64,000 bases of DNA from PALSA-607 sp963825425. GTDB lineage: Bacteria; Actinomycetota; Actinomycetes; Acidothermales; Acidothermaceae. Made by a program: the position numbers and the translations under genes. The stretch is from NCBI GenBank assembly GCA_963825425.1, contig CAWGTF010000013.1, forward strand, positions 1-64,000. The letters are read 5' to 3'. The notes below the pieces were generated by a model. That model was not told where the DNA came from, did no database searches, and saw only the letters and a list, made by a program, of their open reading frames with translations. How positions within the stretch are numbered: the stretch's first letter is position 1; each line of letters starts with the position of its first letter. This document shows positions 7,877-15,773 of the stretch, piece by piece.

Positions 7877-9087
7877 GTCGCGCCTCCCGAGACCGCCGCC
7901 GCGCTGCCAAGCAGGTCGTGAATCGTCGCGACGTCGCCCACCACGACGACCGCCGGTGCCCGCACGCCGACCGCGGTCGCGCGGTCGCCGATGGTGTCGA
8001 GGGTGCCCGTCGTGGTCCGCTGGCCGGGCAGGGTGCCGCTCTCGATCACCGCAACGGGCGTGTTCGGGTCGCGGCCCGCAGTGACGAGCTCCTTCGCGAT
8101 GCGCTCGACGCGGGTCGCGCCCATCAACAAGACGATCGTGCCTTCGATCGCGGCGAGCTTGGGCCAATCGAGATCCTCGTGGCCGGTGACGACCGTGAAC
8201 TGACGCGACAAGGTGCGATGGGTCAGCGGAATCCCGGCCGCGGCCGGCACTGCGATCGCGCTGGTGACACCAGGCACCACCTCGCAAGGCACTCCAGCTT
8301 GCACGAGAGCGAGCAACTCCTCGCCACCGCGGCCGAACACGAAGGGATCGCCGCCCTTCAGCCGGACCACGCGCTTTCCCTGCTTGGCAAGAGAAATGAG
8401 CAGGTCGTTGATGGCCGCTTGCGGAAGCGTGTGATTGTCCGGAGCCTTCCCGGCCTCGATGACCTCGACGTCGGGGGCGAGTTCGTCGAGCAACGCCCGC
8501 GGAGCCAGCCGATCGACGACCACGACGTCGGCCTGCGCCAGCAACCGTCGTCCGCGCACTGTGATCAACCCGGGATCACCCGGACCGCCTCCCACGAGTG
8601 CGACCGACCCAACCGCCTCACTACGGCGACGACGAACCGGCAGCTCGCCGGTCTCGAGCAACAGGCGGACCGCATCACGGATCGCCACCGCCCGACCGGG
8701 GTCGCCGCCCGCGTTGACCGCGATGATCAGGTCGTCGACCCGCGCGACGGCCGGAGTCCACGCAGTGGAGCCAGCCGCCGATGACGCGCGCACGCACCAC
8801 ACCCGGGCCGCTTGCGCATCAGCGGCCACTCGGGAGTCAACATCGTCATCGCCGGTGCAGGCGTGTACCAACCACATCGCATCGAGGTCGGACGTCGTGT
8901 ACTCGCGCTGCGTCACAGCGATGCGATCGTCGCCGACCAACGCCTCGTCGGCTGCCGGCGCCACAACGGTGACCACGGCACCTGCATCGGCCAAACCGAT
9001 CGCGCGCCGGGCACCGACCGGACCGGCCCCGACCACCAGCACCGCGCGCCCAGCGACGTCGAGCAGCAGCGGGTAGCCGGCGTTCAT
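7873..9087 (-). CDS. cysG: Siroheme synthase CysG: precorrin-2 dehydrogenase fused to uroporphyrinogen-III C-methyltransferase
   Basis: The 404-aa fusion starts with a Rossmann segment (LLLDVAGRAVLVVGAGPVGARR, residues about 5-150), the CysG_N dehydrogenase. From about residue 160 follows the SAM-dependent methyltransferase, with VALVGGGPGDPGLIT, VVRLKGGDPFVFGRGGEE and PGVTSAIAVPAAAGIPLTHR. It converts uroporphyrinogen III to sirohydrochlorin via precorrin-2. The E. coli enzyme also chelates iron, but here a separate CbiX is encoded. It overlaps cysN and cbiX by four bases on each side. Confidence 0.94.
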   Translation of the reverse strand: MNAGYPLLLDVAGRAVLVVGAGPVGARRAIGLADAGAVVTVVAPAADEALVGDDRIAVTQREYTTSDLDAMWLVHACTGDDDVDSRVAADAQAARVWCVRASSAAGSTAWTPAVARVDDLIIAVNAGGDPGRAVAIRDAVRLLLETGELPVRRRRSEAVGSVALVGGGPGDPGLITVRGRRLLAQADVVVVDRLAPRALLDELAPDVEVIEAGKAPDNHTLPQAAINDLLISLAKQGKRVVRLKGGDPFVFGRGGEELLALVQAGVPCEVVPGVTSAIAVPAAAGIPLTHRTLSRQFTVVTGHEDLDWPKLAAIEGTIVLLMGATRVERIAKELVTAGRDPNTPVAVIESGTLPGQRTTTGTLDTIGDRATAVGVRAPAVVVVGDVATIHDLLGSAAAVSGGAT

Positions 9088-10448
9088 GACGTCTCGCCGC
9101 CCGAGCTGCTCGGCTCGTTCGAGGGCGCCTCAGGCGCGGTTCGGCGGATCGGGTCGCCGACCAATCCGGCCGCCAGCGTTTGCCCGTCGTGCTCGTCGAT
9201 GACGAGGAAGCTGCCGGTCAGCCGGTCGTCGGCGTAGTCGTCGACGCACAGCGGACCGGCCACTCGCAGTGTCACCCCGCCGATCTCGTTCAGACCGAGC
9301 GAATCGGCGGCATCGCGCTCGAGTGTCACGACGTCGAGCCGGTGGTTCACGCTGGCCACGACCGCCTTCACGACCTTCGTCGTGTGCTTGATCAACACCC
9401 GATCGCCCGCGTTGAGCCGGCGATCCGACAGCTGGCAGACCGTGGCGTCGAACTCGCGGACCATACGTGGCTCCTGGCGGGGATGCACCATGAGGTCACC
9501 GCGGCCGACGTCGATGTCGTCAGCAAAGCGCACCACGACCGACTGCGGCGCGTGTGCGAGTGGCACCTCACCGTCGAACGTGTCGATCCCGACGATGGTC
9601 GTGCGCATTCCCGACGGCATGATCACGACGACGTCGTCGATTTCGATGACGCCAGACGCAAGCTGCCCTGCATAGCCGCGGTAGTCCGTCGACCTGATGA
9701 CGTACTGAATCGGCAGCCGAGCCGGCTGGATCCACGCGTCGAAGCCCACCGGCACCGCCTCGAGGTGCTCGAGCAAGGTCGGGCCCGTGTACCACGGCAT
9801 CGAGGTCGAGCGCTCGACAACGTTGTCGCCCAAGTGCGCCGAGACCGGAATCACCAGGTAGTCGCGAACTCCGAATGCTTCAGCGGCGGTCGCGAATTCC
9901 TCTGCAATAGCAAGGAAAGTAGCCTCGTCAAAGTCGACGAGATCCATCTTGTTCACTGCAAGAACAAGATGCCGGACGTCGAGCAGTGCGGCCACTGCCA
10001 AGTGCCGCCGGGTCTGTTCGACAATGCCCTTGCGCGCGTCGATCAAGATGACGACGAGCTCGGCGGTCGATGCGCCGGTCACCATGTTGCGGGTGTACTG
10101 GACGTGTCCGGGTGTGTCCGCGAGCACGAACTTGCGCTTCGACGTGGTGAAGTAGCGGTACGCCACGTCGATCGTGATGCCCTGCTCGCGCTCGGCGCGC
10201 AGCCCGTCGGTCAGCAGCGCAAGCTCGACGCCGTCGTTCCCGCGGTCGCGACTCGCCCGCTCGACAGCCTCGAGGGTGTCCGTGAGCACCGACTTGGAAT
10301 CATGCAGGAGCCGCCCGACCAGCGTCGACTTGCCGTCATCGACCGAACCGGCCGTCGCAAAGCGCAACATCTCGACGTCCGGGTCGAGTGTGGGCGCCGG
10401 CACGGCAGCGACAGCGGCAGGCATGGCGGCATTGTCTATGACGGACAT
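9084..10448 (-). CDS. cysN: Sulfate adenylyltransferase subunit 1 (GTPase)
   Basis: The 454-aa translation-factor-like GTPase drives ATP-sulfurylase activity with CysD. G1 is ATAGSVDDGKSTLVGRLL, G3 DTPGHVQYTRNM and G4 NKMDLVDF, followed by two beta-barrel domains (roughly 225-430). There is no C-terminal APS kinase fusion, in contrast to mycobacterial CysNC; APS kinase is a separate gene in this operon. It starts 3 bases after the cysD stop. Confidence 0.96.
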   Translation of the reverse strand: MSVIDNAAMPAAVAAVPAPTLDPDVEMLRFATAGSVDDGKSTLVGRLLHDSKSVLTDTLEAVERASRDRGNDGVELALLTDGLRAEREQGITIDVAYRYFTTSKRKFVLADTPGHVQYTRNMVTGASTAELVVILIDARKGIVEQTRRHLAVAALLDVRHLVLAVNKMDLVDFDEATFLAIAEEFATAAEAFGVRDYLVIPVSAHLGDNVVERSTSMPWYTGPTLLEHLEAVPVGFDAWIQPARLPIQYVIRSTDYRGYAGQLASGVIEIDDVVVIMPSGMRTTIVGIDTFDGEVPLAHAPQSVVVRFADDIDVGRGDLMVHPRQEPRMVREFDATVCQLSDRRLNAGDRVLIKHTTKVVKAVVASVNHRLDVVTLERDAADSLGLNEIGGVTLRVAGPLCVDDYADDRLTGSFLVIDEHDGQTLAAGLVGDPIRRTAPEAPSNEPSSSGGETS

Positions 10449-10451
10449 TTC

Positions 10452-11405
10452 CTAGAAGTAACCTTCCCGCTTGCGATCCTCCATCGCCGCCTCCGACGCC
10501 TTGTCGTCGGCACGGGTGGCGCCACGCTCGGTGATGGTCGCGACGGCAATCTCGTTGATGACCTGAGCGACATCGCGGGCGTCGGAAACGACTGCGCCCG
10601 TGCAGCTCATGTCACCGATCGTGCGGTAGCGCACGGTCTTCGTCTCGGTCGGCTCGCCGGGTTTCGGGCCGCCCCAGTCCCCCGCGGTCAGCCACATGCC
10701 GGCGCGCAGGAACACCTCGCGGTCGTGCGCGAGATAGATCGGCGGCAGCTCGATCGACTCCCGCTCGACGTACTGCCATACGTCGAGCTCGGTCCAGTTC
10801 GACAACGGAAAGACACGCACGTGCTCACCGAGCTTGTGGCGACCGTTGTAGAGGTTCCAGAGTTCGGGCCGTTGCCGTCGCGGGTCCCACTGACCGAACT
10901 CGTCGCGCAGGCTGAAGATGCGCTCCTTCGCGCGGGACTTCTCCTCGTCACGGCGGCCACCACCGAAGACCGCGTCGAACCGGTTGTTCACGATGCCGTC
11001 GAGCAACGGCACGGTCTGCAGCGGATTGCGGGTGCCGTCGGAGCGCTCGCGCAGCCGGCCGTCATCGATGTAGTCCTGGACCTTCATCACGAGTAGCCGC
11101 AACCCGAAGCGTTCGACGACGTCGTCGCGGTAGGCCATGACCTCGGGGAAGTTGTGCCCGGTGTCGACGTGCATCAGCGGGAACGGCACCGGTGCCGGCC
11201 AGAAGGCCTTGCGGGCAAGGTGCAGCATGACGACGGAGTCCTTGCCGCCCGAGAACAGCAGCACCGGCCGCTCGAACTCCGCAGCCACCTCGCGAATGAT
11301 GTGAATGCCCTCTGACTCGAGCACGTCGAGGTGGGGCAACCGCAGCACACCGTTGGTCTCCGCCGTCGGCTGCGGCTTGAACACCGTGTCGTCAACGGTG
11401 GTCAT
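10452..11405 (-). CDS. cysD: Sulfate adenylyltransferase subunit 2
   Basis: The 317-aa PP-loop enzyme makes APS from ATP and sulfate together with CysN. The PP-loop SGGKDSVVMLHLARKAF is near residue 55, followed by HVDTGHNFPEVM and FGGGRRDEEKSRAKERIFS, all CysD signatures. The C-terminus AAMEDRKREGYF is also typical. ATG 11405 overlaps the cysC stop by four bases. Confidence 0.96.
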   Translation of the reverse strand: MTTVDDTVFKPQPTAETNGVLRLPHLDVLESEGIHIIREVAAEFERPVLLFSGGKDSVVMLHLARKAFWPAPVPFPLMHVDTGHNFPEVMAYRDDVVERFGLRLLVMKVQDYIDDGRLRERSDGTRNPLQTVPLLDGIVNNRFDAVFGGGRRDEEKSRAKERIFSLRDEFGQWDPRRQRPELWNLYNGRHKLGEHVRVFPLSNWTELDVWQYVERESIELPPIYLAHDREVFLRAGMWLTAGDWGGPKPGEPTETKTVRYRTIGDMSCTGAVVSDARDVAQVINEIAVATITERGATRADDKASEAAMEDRKREGYF

Positions 11406-12010
11406 GCGATCCCACGCTCGGCTAGTGCGGCACGTACTCGTGCGGCCGACTCCTCGACAGTGAGGCCCTGCGTGTCGAGCCGAAGCTCTGGATCCTGCGG
11501 GATCTCGTACGGATCGTCGACGCCGGTAAGCCCACGGATCGCACCTGCCCGTTGCTGTGCGTACAGACCCTTGACGTCGCGTTCCGCGCACAACTCGAGC
11601 GGCGTCGCCACGTGCACCTCGACAAACGCAGTTCCGTCGACGTCGTGGTCGGCACGCACGGCTGCCCTGGCCGCCGCGTAGGGCGCGATGACCGGAACCA
11701 GTGCGATGACGCCGTTGCGCGCGAGCAACCCGGCGACGAATCCGATCCGGCGCACGTTGGTGTCGCGGTCATCGCGGCTGAAGCCAAGGTCAGCGGTGAG
11801 GTGCGTCCGAAGCTCATCGCCGTCGAGCAATTCGACCGGGCGCCCGTCCGCGCGAAGCGCTGCGGCCAGCGCGCGCGCGATGGTCGACTTGCCGGCACTC
11901 GGCAAACCGGTCAGCCACACCGTCGCACCGGGACGGCGATCAGCTGACGCCAGCAGATCGGCGTCCTGCTTGGTGAAATTGGTCGCGTCCCGCTCGGTGT
12001 CAGTGTTCAT
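11402..12010 (-). CDS. cysC: Adenylyl-sulfate kinase
   Basis: The 202-aa kinase phosphorylates APS to PAPS. The P-loop is WLTGLPSAGKSTIARAL, with LLDGDELRTHL, RDTNVRRIGFVA and a CAERDVKGLY region, the usual CysC landmarks. Because the adjacent cysH looks like an APS-type (iron-sulfur) reductase, this kinase may serve PAPS-dependent sulfation or a parallel route rather than being obligatory for reduction; this is inference. It overlaps cysD and cysH by four bases each. Confidence 0.94.
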   Translation of the reverse strand: MNTDTERDATNFTKQDADLLASADRRPGATVWLTGLPSAGKSTIARALAAALRADGRPVELLDGDELRTHLTADLGFSRDDRDTNVRRIGFVAGLLARNGVIALVPVIAPYAAARAAVRADHDVDGTAFVEVHVATPLELCAERDVKGLYAQQRAGAIRGLTGVDDPYEIPQDPELRLDTQGLTVEESAARVRAALAERGIA

Positions 12011-12735
12011 GTGTTGATCCCGCACTCGGTTTTCGCGTAGCCGACCCAGCGACCCGACCGCGGGTCGGCACCCGGTGCGACCTTGCTCGTGCACGGCCAG
12101 CAACCGATCGACAGGTAACCCTCGTCGATGAGCGGACTGACCAGGATGTTGTTCTCGGCGATGTAGGTGTCGACGTCGTCGCGGCTCCACCGCGCGATCG
12201 GGTTCACCTTGACCTTGCGGCGCCGCGCATCCCACTGCACCACCGGCGTCGTCGCTCGGGTCGATGACTCATCGCGCCGGACGCCGGTAGCCCACGAGTC
12301 GTAGTTGACTAGCGCCGCCTCCATCGGGGCAACTTTGCGCATCGCGCAGCACTGGTCGGGATCGCGGGAGAAGAGATCCTTGCCGTACGCGTCGTCTTGC
12401 TCCGCGACCGTCAGCAGCGGCAGCGCCGACACCACGTTCACGTCGTAGACGGCAGCGACCGCGTCGCGCATGCCGATCGTCTCGGCGAAGTGATAGCCGG
12501 TGTCGAGAAATACGACGTCGACCCCAGGCTTGGCCTTTGCGGCAAGGGATGCGACCACCGCATCGCCCATCGACGAGAGCACGCAAAACCGATCACCGAA
12601 CGTCTGTGCCGCCCACTGGAGGATCTCGTGTGCCGACGCGCCGTCGAGATCGCGCGCCGCCTCTGTAGCGAGGCGTTCGAGCGTGGCAAGGCGTTCGAGA
12701 TCCGCGACCGGCAGGTTTGCCGTCGTCCCGCTCAT
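12007..12735 (-). CDS. cysH: Assimilatory APS/PAPS reductase, iron-sulfur type
   Basis: The 242-aa reductase yields sulfite from APS (or PAPS). It has the PP-loop-like FCVLSSMGDAVVASLAAK, the LDTGYHFAET substrate loop and, decisively, two cysteine pairs, DQCCAMRKV and IGCWPCTSKV. Such CC...CxxC pairs ligate a [4Fe-4S] cluster in plant-type and most non-enteric bacterial APS reductases and are absent from PAPS-specific CysH. The catalytic C-terminal Cys lies in KTECGINT. ATG 12735 follows a GGAGG site. Confidence 0.93.
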   Translation of the reverse strand: MSGTTANLPVADLERLATLERLATEAARDLDGASAHEILQWAAQTFGDRFCVLSSMGDAVVASLAAKAKPGVDVVFLDTGYHFAETIGMRDAVAAVYDVNVVSALPLLTVAEQDDAYGKDLFSRDPDQCCAMRKVAPMEAALVNYDSWATGVRRDESSTRATTPVVQWDARRRKVKVNPIARWSRDDVDTYIAENNILVSPLIDEGYLSIGCWPCTSKVAPGADPRSGRWVGYAKTECGINT

Positions 12736-12908
12736 TGCACCTCCAGCCCGACGAACTTCAACGTGAACACGCGAGCGCAACCGCGGCAATGCCATGAGCC
12801 GCCTTTGTCCCCGTGCGGGCGAAGGTCCTCGTCGCCGCAGTAGGGGCAGTAGAACGGCGTCGCCCGCTCACCAGCCTCCGGGCTCGTCATTGCAGAGTCG
12901 CTCGTCAT
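12732..12908 (-). CDS. Small zinc-ribbon protein of the sulfate operon
   Basis: A 58-aa protein with two CxxC knuckles, FYCPYCGDEDLRPHGDKG and WHCRGCARVFTLKF, that should bind one zinc or iron ion. It is exactly wedged between sir and cysH, overlapping both by ATGA junctions, so it is co-translated with them. I recognise this arrangement from actinobacterial sulfate operons, but the biochemical role is unknown. A rubredoxin-like electron carrier or a reductase assembly factor are possibilities. ATG 12908 was chosen because it overlaps the sir stop; ATG 12890 is an alternative. Confidence 0.8.
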   Translation of the reverse strand: MTSDSAMTSPEAGERATPFYCPYCGDEDLRPHGDKGGSWHCRGCARVFTLKFVGLEVQ

Positions 12909-14641
12909 TGCAAGTCGGCTTCGTCCGCACGATGCACCCACTGCGTGAAGCGCTCACCGTCGGCGCGTTGTTCCAGGTAGCGGTTCGCGAGTCGCTCGAC
13001 GTAATCCTCGAGCTCGTCCTCGGTGACTTTGAGTCCGCGCAGCTTGCGGCCGAAGTTGGCACCGATACCGAGGCTGCCACCGAGGTGCACCTGGTATCCG
13101 CCGACCTGCTCACCCGCAGCGTTGGTCACGAGCGACCCCTTCAGGCCGATATCGGCGACCTGGAATCGCGCGCAGGAGTTCGGGCAGCCGTTGAGGTTGA
13201 TCGTCATCGGGCTGTCGAATCCCGGCAGCCGCCGCTCGAGCTCGTCGATCAGCGTCATCGCACGGTTCTTCGTCTCGACGATCGCCAGCTTGCAGAACTC
13301 GATGCCGGTGCACGCCATGGTCTGGCGCCGGAACGTGCTCGGATTCACCTGCAGGTCGAGTGCCTCGAGACCCGCGATCAACGAGTCGACCTGGTCCGCT
13401 GCCACGTCGAGCACGATCATCTTCTGCTCGACCGTCGCGTGAACGCGGCCGCTGCCATGTGCTTGCGCAAGGTCGGCGATCTCGCACAGTTTCGTGCCGC
13501 TCAGTCGGCCGACTCGCGGCGCGAAGCCGACGTAGAACTTGCCGTCCTTCTGCGGGTGGACACCGACGTGGTCGCGCCGCCCGTCGGCGGGCTCGACGGG
13601 TGCCGGCCCGTCGGGAAGTGGGTAGCCGAGGTACTCCTTCTCGAGCACCTCGCGAAACTTCGGCGCGCCCCAATCGGCGACCAGGAACTTCAACCGGGCG
13701 CGGGTGCGCAGGCGCCGATAGCCGTAGTCGCGGAAGATGCTGATGACGCCGACCCACACCTCGCGGACCTGATCGGGTGTCACAAACACACCGAGCCGCT
13801 GCGCCATCATCGGGTTTGTCGACAAGCCACCGCCGACCCACAGGTCGAAGCCGGGAGTGCCGTCGGGACCGACGACGCCGACGAACGACACGTCGTTGAT
13901 CTCGTGGATCGTGCAGAGCGGTCCGCAGCCGGTGATCGATGTCTTGAACTTGCGCGGCAGGTTCGAGAACGCTGGGTCGCCGACGTAGAGGGCGTCGATC
14001 TCGCGAATGTGCGGCGTCGGGTCGGCGATCTCGTCGGCGTCGACGCCGGCCACCGGGCAGCCGAGAACGTTTCGGGGTGAGTCGCCGCAGGCCTCGAGAG
14101 TTCGCAGACCAACCGCTTCGAGCTCGTCCCAGATCGCTGGCACATCTTCGATGCGGATCCAGTGCAGCTGGACGTTCTGCCGATCGGTCACATCTGCAAG
14201 ATCGCGACCGTAGGTGGTGGCGATGTGCCCGATCGCGCGGAGCTGCTCGATGCTGAGCTGCCCACCCGGAATCCGGATCCGCATCATGAAATAGCGGTCG
14301 TCGAGCTCCTCCGGCTCGAGCAGCCCGGTCTTCCCGCCGCTGATCCCCGGCCGCCGCTGCGTATACAGACCCATCCAACGCATCCGGCCGCGCAGGTCGG
14401 AGCCGTCGATCGAGTCGAAGCCTGCCTTGGAGTAGATGTCGAGGATGCGCCGCTGGACGTGCAGCGGATCGTCGTCCTTCTTCATGCGCTCGTTGGGGTT
14501 CAGTGGCTCGCGCATGCCGAGAGCCCACTGACCCTGGCCGCGCGACTTGCCCTTCTCAGCGTGCGCGGTCCGAACCCGGGGGACGCCGGGTTGGCCGGGG
14601 TCTGCCGGTTGGGAGCCGGTCGAGGTGGTTGGTGCCGACAT
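12905..14641 (-). CDS. sir: Ferredoxin-dependent sulfite (or nitrite) reductase
   Basis: The 578-aa siroheme/[4Fe-4S] enzyme performs the six-electron reduction of sulfite to sulfide. It has the duplicated half-domain architecture, an RIRIPGGQLS ferrochelatase-like turn, and the four cluster cysteines in TACTGIEFCK and LNGCPNSCARF. The operon partners cysH, cysDN and siroheme genes make sulfite the likely substrate, though nitrite reductase NirA is closely related. ATG 14641 is preferred to TTG 14647 because an AAGGA site sits 8 bases upstream. It is the first long gene after the leader peptide. Confidence 0.93.
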   Translation of the reverse strand: MSAPTTSTGSQPADPGQPGVPRVRTAHAEKGKSRGQGQWALGMREPLNPNERMKKDDDPLHVQRRILDIYSKAGFDSIDGSDLRGRMRWMGLYTQRRPGISGGKTGLLEPEELDDRYFMMRIRIPGGQLSIEQLRAIGHIATTYGRDLADVTDRQNVQLHWIRIEDVPAIWDELEAVGLRTLEACGDSPRNVLGCPVAGVDADEIADPTPHIREIDALYVGDPAFSNLPRKFKTSITGCGPLCTIHEINDVSFVGVVGPDGTPGFDLWVGGGLSTNPMMAQRLGVFVTPDQVREVWVGVISIFRDYGYRRLRTRARLKFLVADWGAPKFREVLEKEYLGYPLPDGPAPVEPADGRRDHVGVHPQKDGKFYVGFAPRVGRLSGTKLCEIADLAQAHGSGRVHATVEQKMIVLDVAADQVDSLIAGLEALDLQVNPSTFRRQTMACTGIEFCKLAIVETKNRAMTLIDELERRLPGFDSPMTINLNGCPNSCARFQVADIGLKGSLVTNAAGEQVGGYQVHLGGSLGIGANFGRKLRGLKVTEDELEDYVERLANRYLEQRADGERFTQWVHRADEADLQ

Positions 14642-14699
14642 GCGCAAGGTCCTTCGGATCAGCAGGCGCAGTCAAGCCAGGGTGCGAACTCAAGGCAGC

Positions 14700-14715
14700 C
14701 GGGCGACCGCGCCCG
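14700..14715 (-). promoter_or_regulatory. Hairpin between leader peptide and sir (possible attenuator element)
   Basis: Between the leader-peptide stop and the sir start the transcript can fold CGGGCG-CGGT-CGCCCG, a 6-bp GC stem with a 4-base loop. Its position after the Cys-containing leader fits an attenuator or anti-attenuator arm, but no uridine run follows and alternative pairings were not computed. Confidence 0.35.
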
Positions 14716-14731
14716 AACGGGGGGCGACGGA

Positions 14732-14830
14732 TCAGGCAGCCGGCAGACAGGCCGCGCTCGAGACGCGCAGCAAGTCGACGTGCAGGCGCGCAACGAGCCT
14801 CAGTGCAGGCATTCCCGCGCGCAGCGTCAT
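14732..14830 (-). CDS. Sulfur-operon leader peptide (putative cysteine attenuator)
   Basis: This 32-aa frame ends RLHVDLLRVSSAACLPAA. It matches the short 'putative leader peptide' pattern (R-L/H-H-V-D-L-x-R-x-S-S-A-A-C) that recurs upstream of sulfur assimilation operons in actinobacteria. It lies 91 bases before sir on the same strand. In such systems translation of the Cys codon(s) near the end reports charged tRNA-Cys and controls downstream expression. A start at the inner ATG 14812 (26 aa) is possible; neither start has a strong ribosome site. Confidence 0.7.
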   Translation of the reverse strand: MTLRAGMPALRLVARLHVDLLRVSSAACLPAA

Positions 14831-14896
14831 GCAACGAGGGTGCCACACCCGTTCAATGCCTAGCGAGCCAGTGGAGATTAGGGCAGGCGCGCTCCC

Positions 14897-14920
14897 CCCC
14901 GTTCGCGTGTACGCGCGGGG
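14897..14920 (-). terminator. Possible terminator after vapC
   Basis: Downstream of vapC the RNA can form CCCCG-CGCG-TACA-CGCG-CGGGG pairing with a two-base AA bulge, a 9-bp GC-rich stem. There is no T-run, which is common for high-GC genomes. It would separate vapBC transcription from the sulfate operon on the same strand. Confidence 0.4.
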
Positions 14921-14971
14921 TGGCATGACCGAGCATCGGTTCGCGGCAGTTCGCTGGCTTGTCCGGGGTCG

Positions 14972-15409
14972 CTAGCCAGACGGGGTCCATGTCGCGCCGT
15001 TCGAGCCGGGGAGCACAACGGTCTCGATGCCTTCGGCGCGACAAAGCTCCAGCAGATGCGGGTCGGACGTGGCCAGCGGGACGACGCGGTCGTGAGCGAC
15101 CGCGGCAGCCAAGCAGTCGGCCATACTCACCGCGCACTGGGTCCGGTGGTAGTAGCGCCCCCGCAGTCGCCCAGCCCAGGCGCCGGCTTGTGCATCGATC
15201 GGGACGGCGTCGTGCAGTCCCAGTTCGGCGAGGTCAAGGAACACGTCGTCTTCGTTGACGCCTGCCAGCCGAATGAGATGGTCGACAACCTCACCCAGAC
15301 CTACCGCGGTCAACGACACGTCGTCGGAACGCATCAACGAGGCCACCTCATCGGCTGCGGGTTCGTCGCGCAAGAAAGCGATAACGGCGTACGCATCAAG
15401 CACGATCAA
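14972..15409 (-). CDS. vapC: PIN-domain toxin, VapC family
   Basis: The 145-aa protein is a PIN-fold ribonuclease. The acidic residues that hold Mg2+ are visible: Asp in MIVLDAYAVIAFL, Glu in VGLGEVVDHL, Asp in SMADCLAAAVA and Asp in LATSDPHL. VapC toxins cleave tRNA or rRNA. It overlaps the vapB stop by four bases (ATGA), the classical toxin-antitoxin arrangement with antitoxin first. The target RNA is unknown. Confidence 0.88.
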   Translation of the reverse strand: MIVLDAYAVIAFLRDEPAADEVASLMRSDDVSLTAVGLGEVVDHLIRLAGVNEDDVFLDLAELGLHDAVPIDAQAGAWAGRLRGRYYHRTQCAVSMADCLAAAVAHDRVVPLATSDPHLLELCRAEGIETVVLPGSNGATWTPSG

Positions 15410-15651
15410 GAACGCTCACGACCCCGGGTCGCTCGCCGCTCATCGGCGCGGGCCGCATCGGCCGAGGGACCCCGATCGGCGTACTTGCCTCTCAGCGCGG
15501 CGACCGGATGCTCAGAGATCGGCCGCATCACCACTCGGTCGCCAAGGTCGACAACCACCACCTGCCGGGTGTTCCACCTCGCTCGGGTCGCTGCCGGTAT
15601 CGACACCTGACCGTTACGGGACACCGTCATCACGTGCTCACGAGGCTCCAT
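15406..15651 (-). CDS. vapB: AbrB-type antitoxin, VapB family
   Basis: The product of about 81 aa has an N-terminal swapped-hairpin AbrB/MazE DNA-binding motif (MTVSRNGQVSIPAATRARW) and a charged C-terminus that would wrap VapC. ATG 15651 gives MEPREHV at the N-terminus; an inner ATG at 15630 (74 aa) starts exactly at the motif. The -10-like TATACA lies only 8-13 bases before ATG 15651, so a leaderless mRNA starting there is plausible. See the operator entry. Confidence 0.85.
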   Translation of the reverse strand: MEPREHVMTVSRNGQVSIPAATRARWNTRQVVVVDLGDRVVMRPISEHPVAALRGKYADRGPSADAARADERRATRGRERS

Positions 15652-15653
15652 GA

Positions 15654-15685
15654 ACTCATTGTATAAGAACCAGCACTCGTTGTAT
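15654..15685 (-). promoter_or_regulatory. vapBC promoter with two 11-bp direct repeats (candidate VapB operator)
   Basis: Reading the minus strand, ATACAACGAGT and ATACAATGAGT occur with repeat starts exactly 21 bases apart, i.e. two helical turns. The downstream copy contains TATACA, a plausible -10 box. VapB/MazE-type antitoxins autorepress by binding such repeats at their promoter, so these are candidate half-sites. Confidence 0.55.
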
Positions 15686-15773
15686 GTCCTCCGCACGCTC
15701 CGAAACCCACCGGACGGCGTTGCCTCTGCGCCGCCCGGCGGGTCGTATAGCGAGCTCCTGCGGAGCTCGACCG

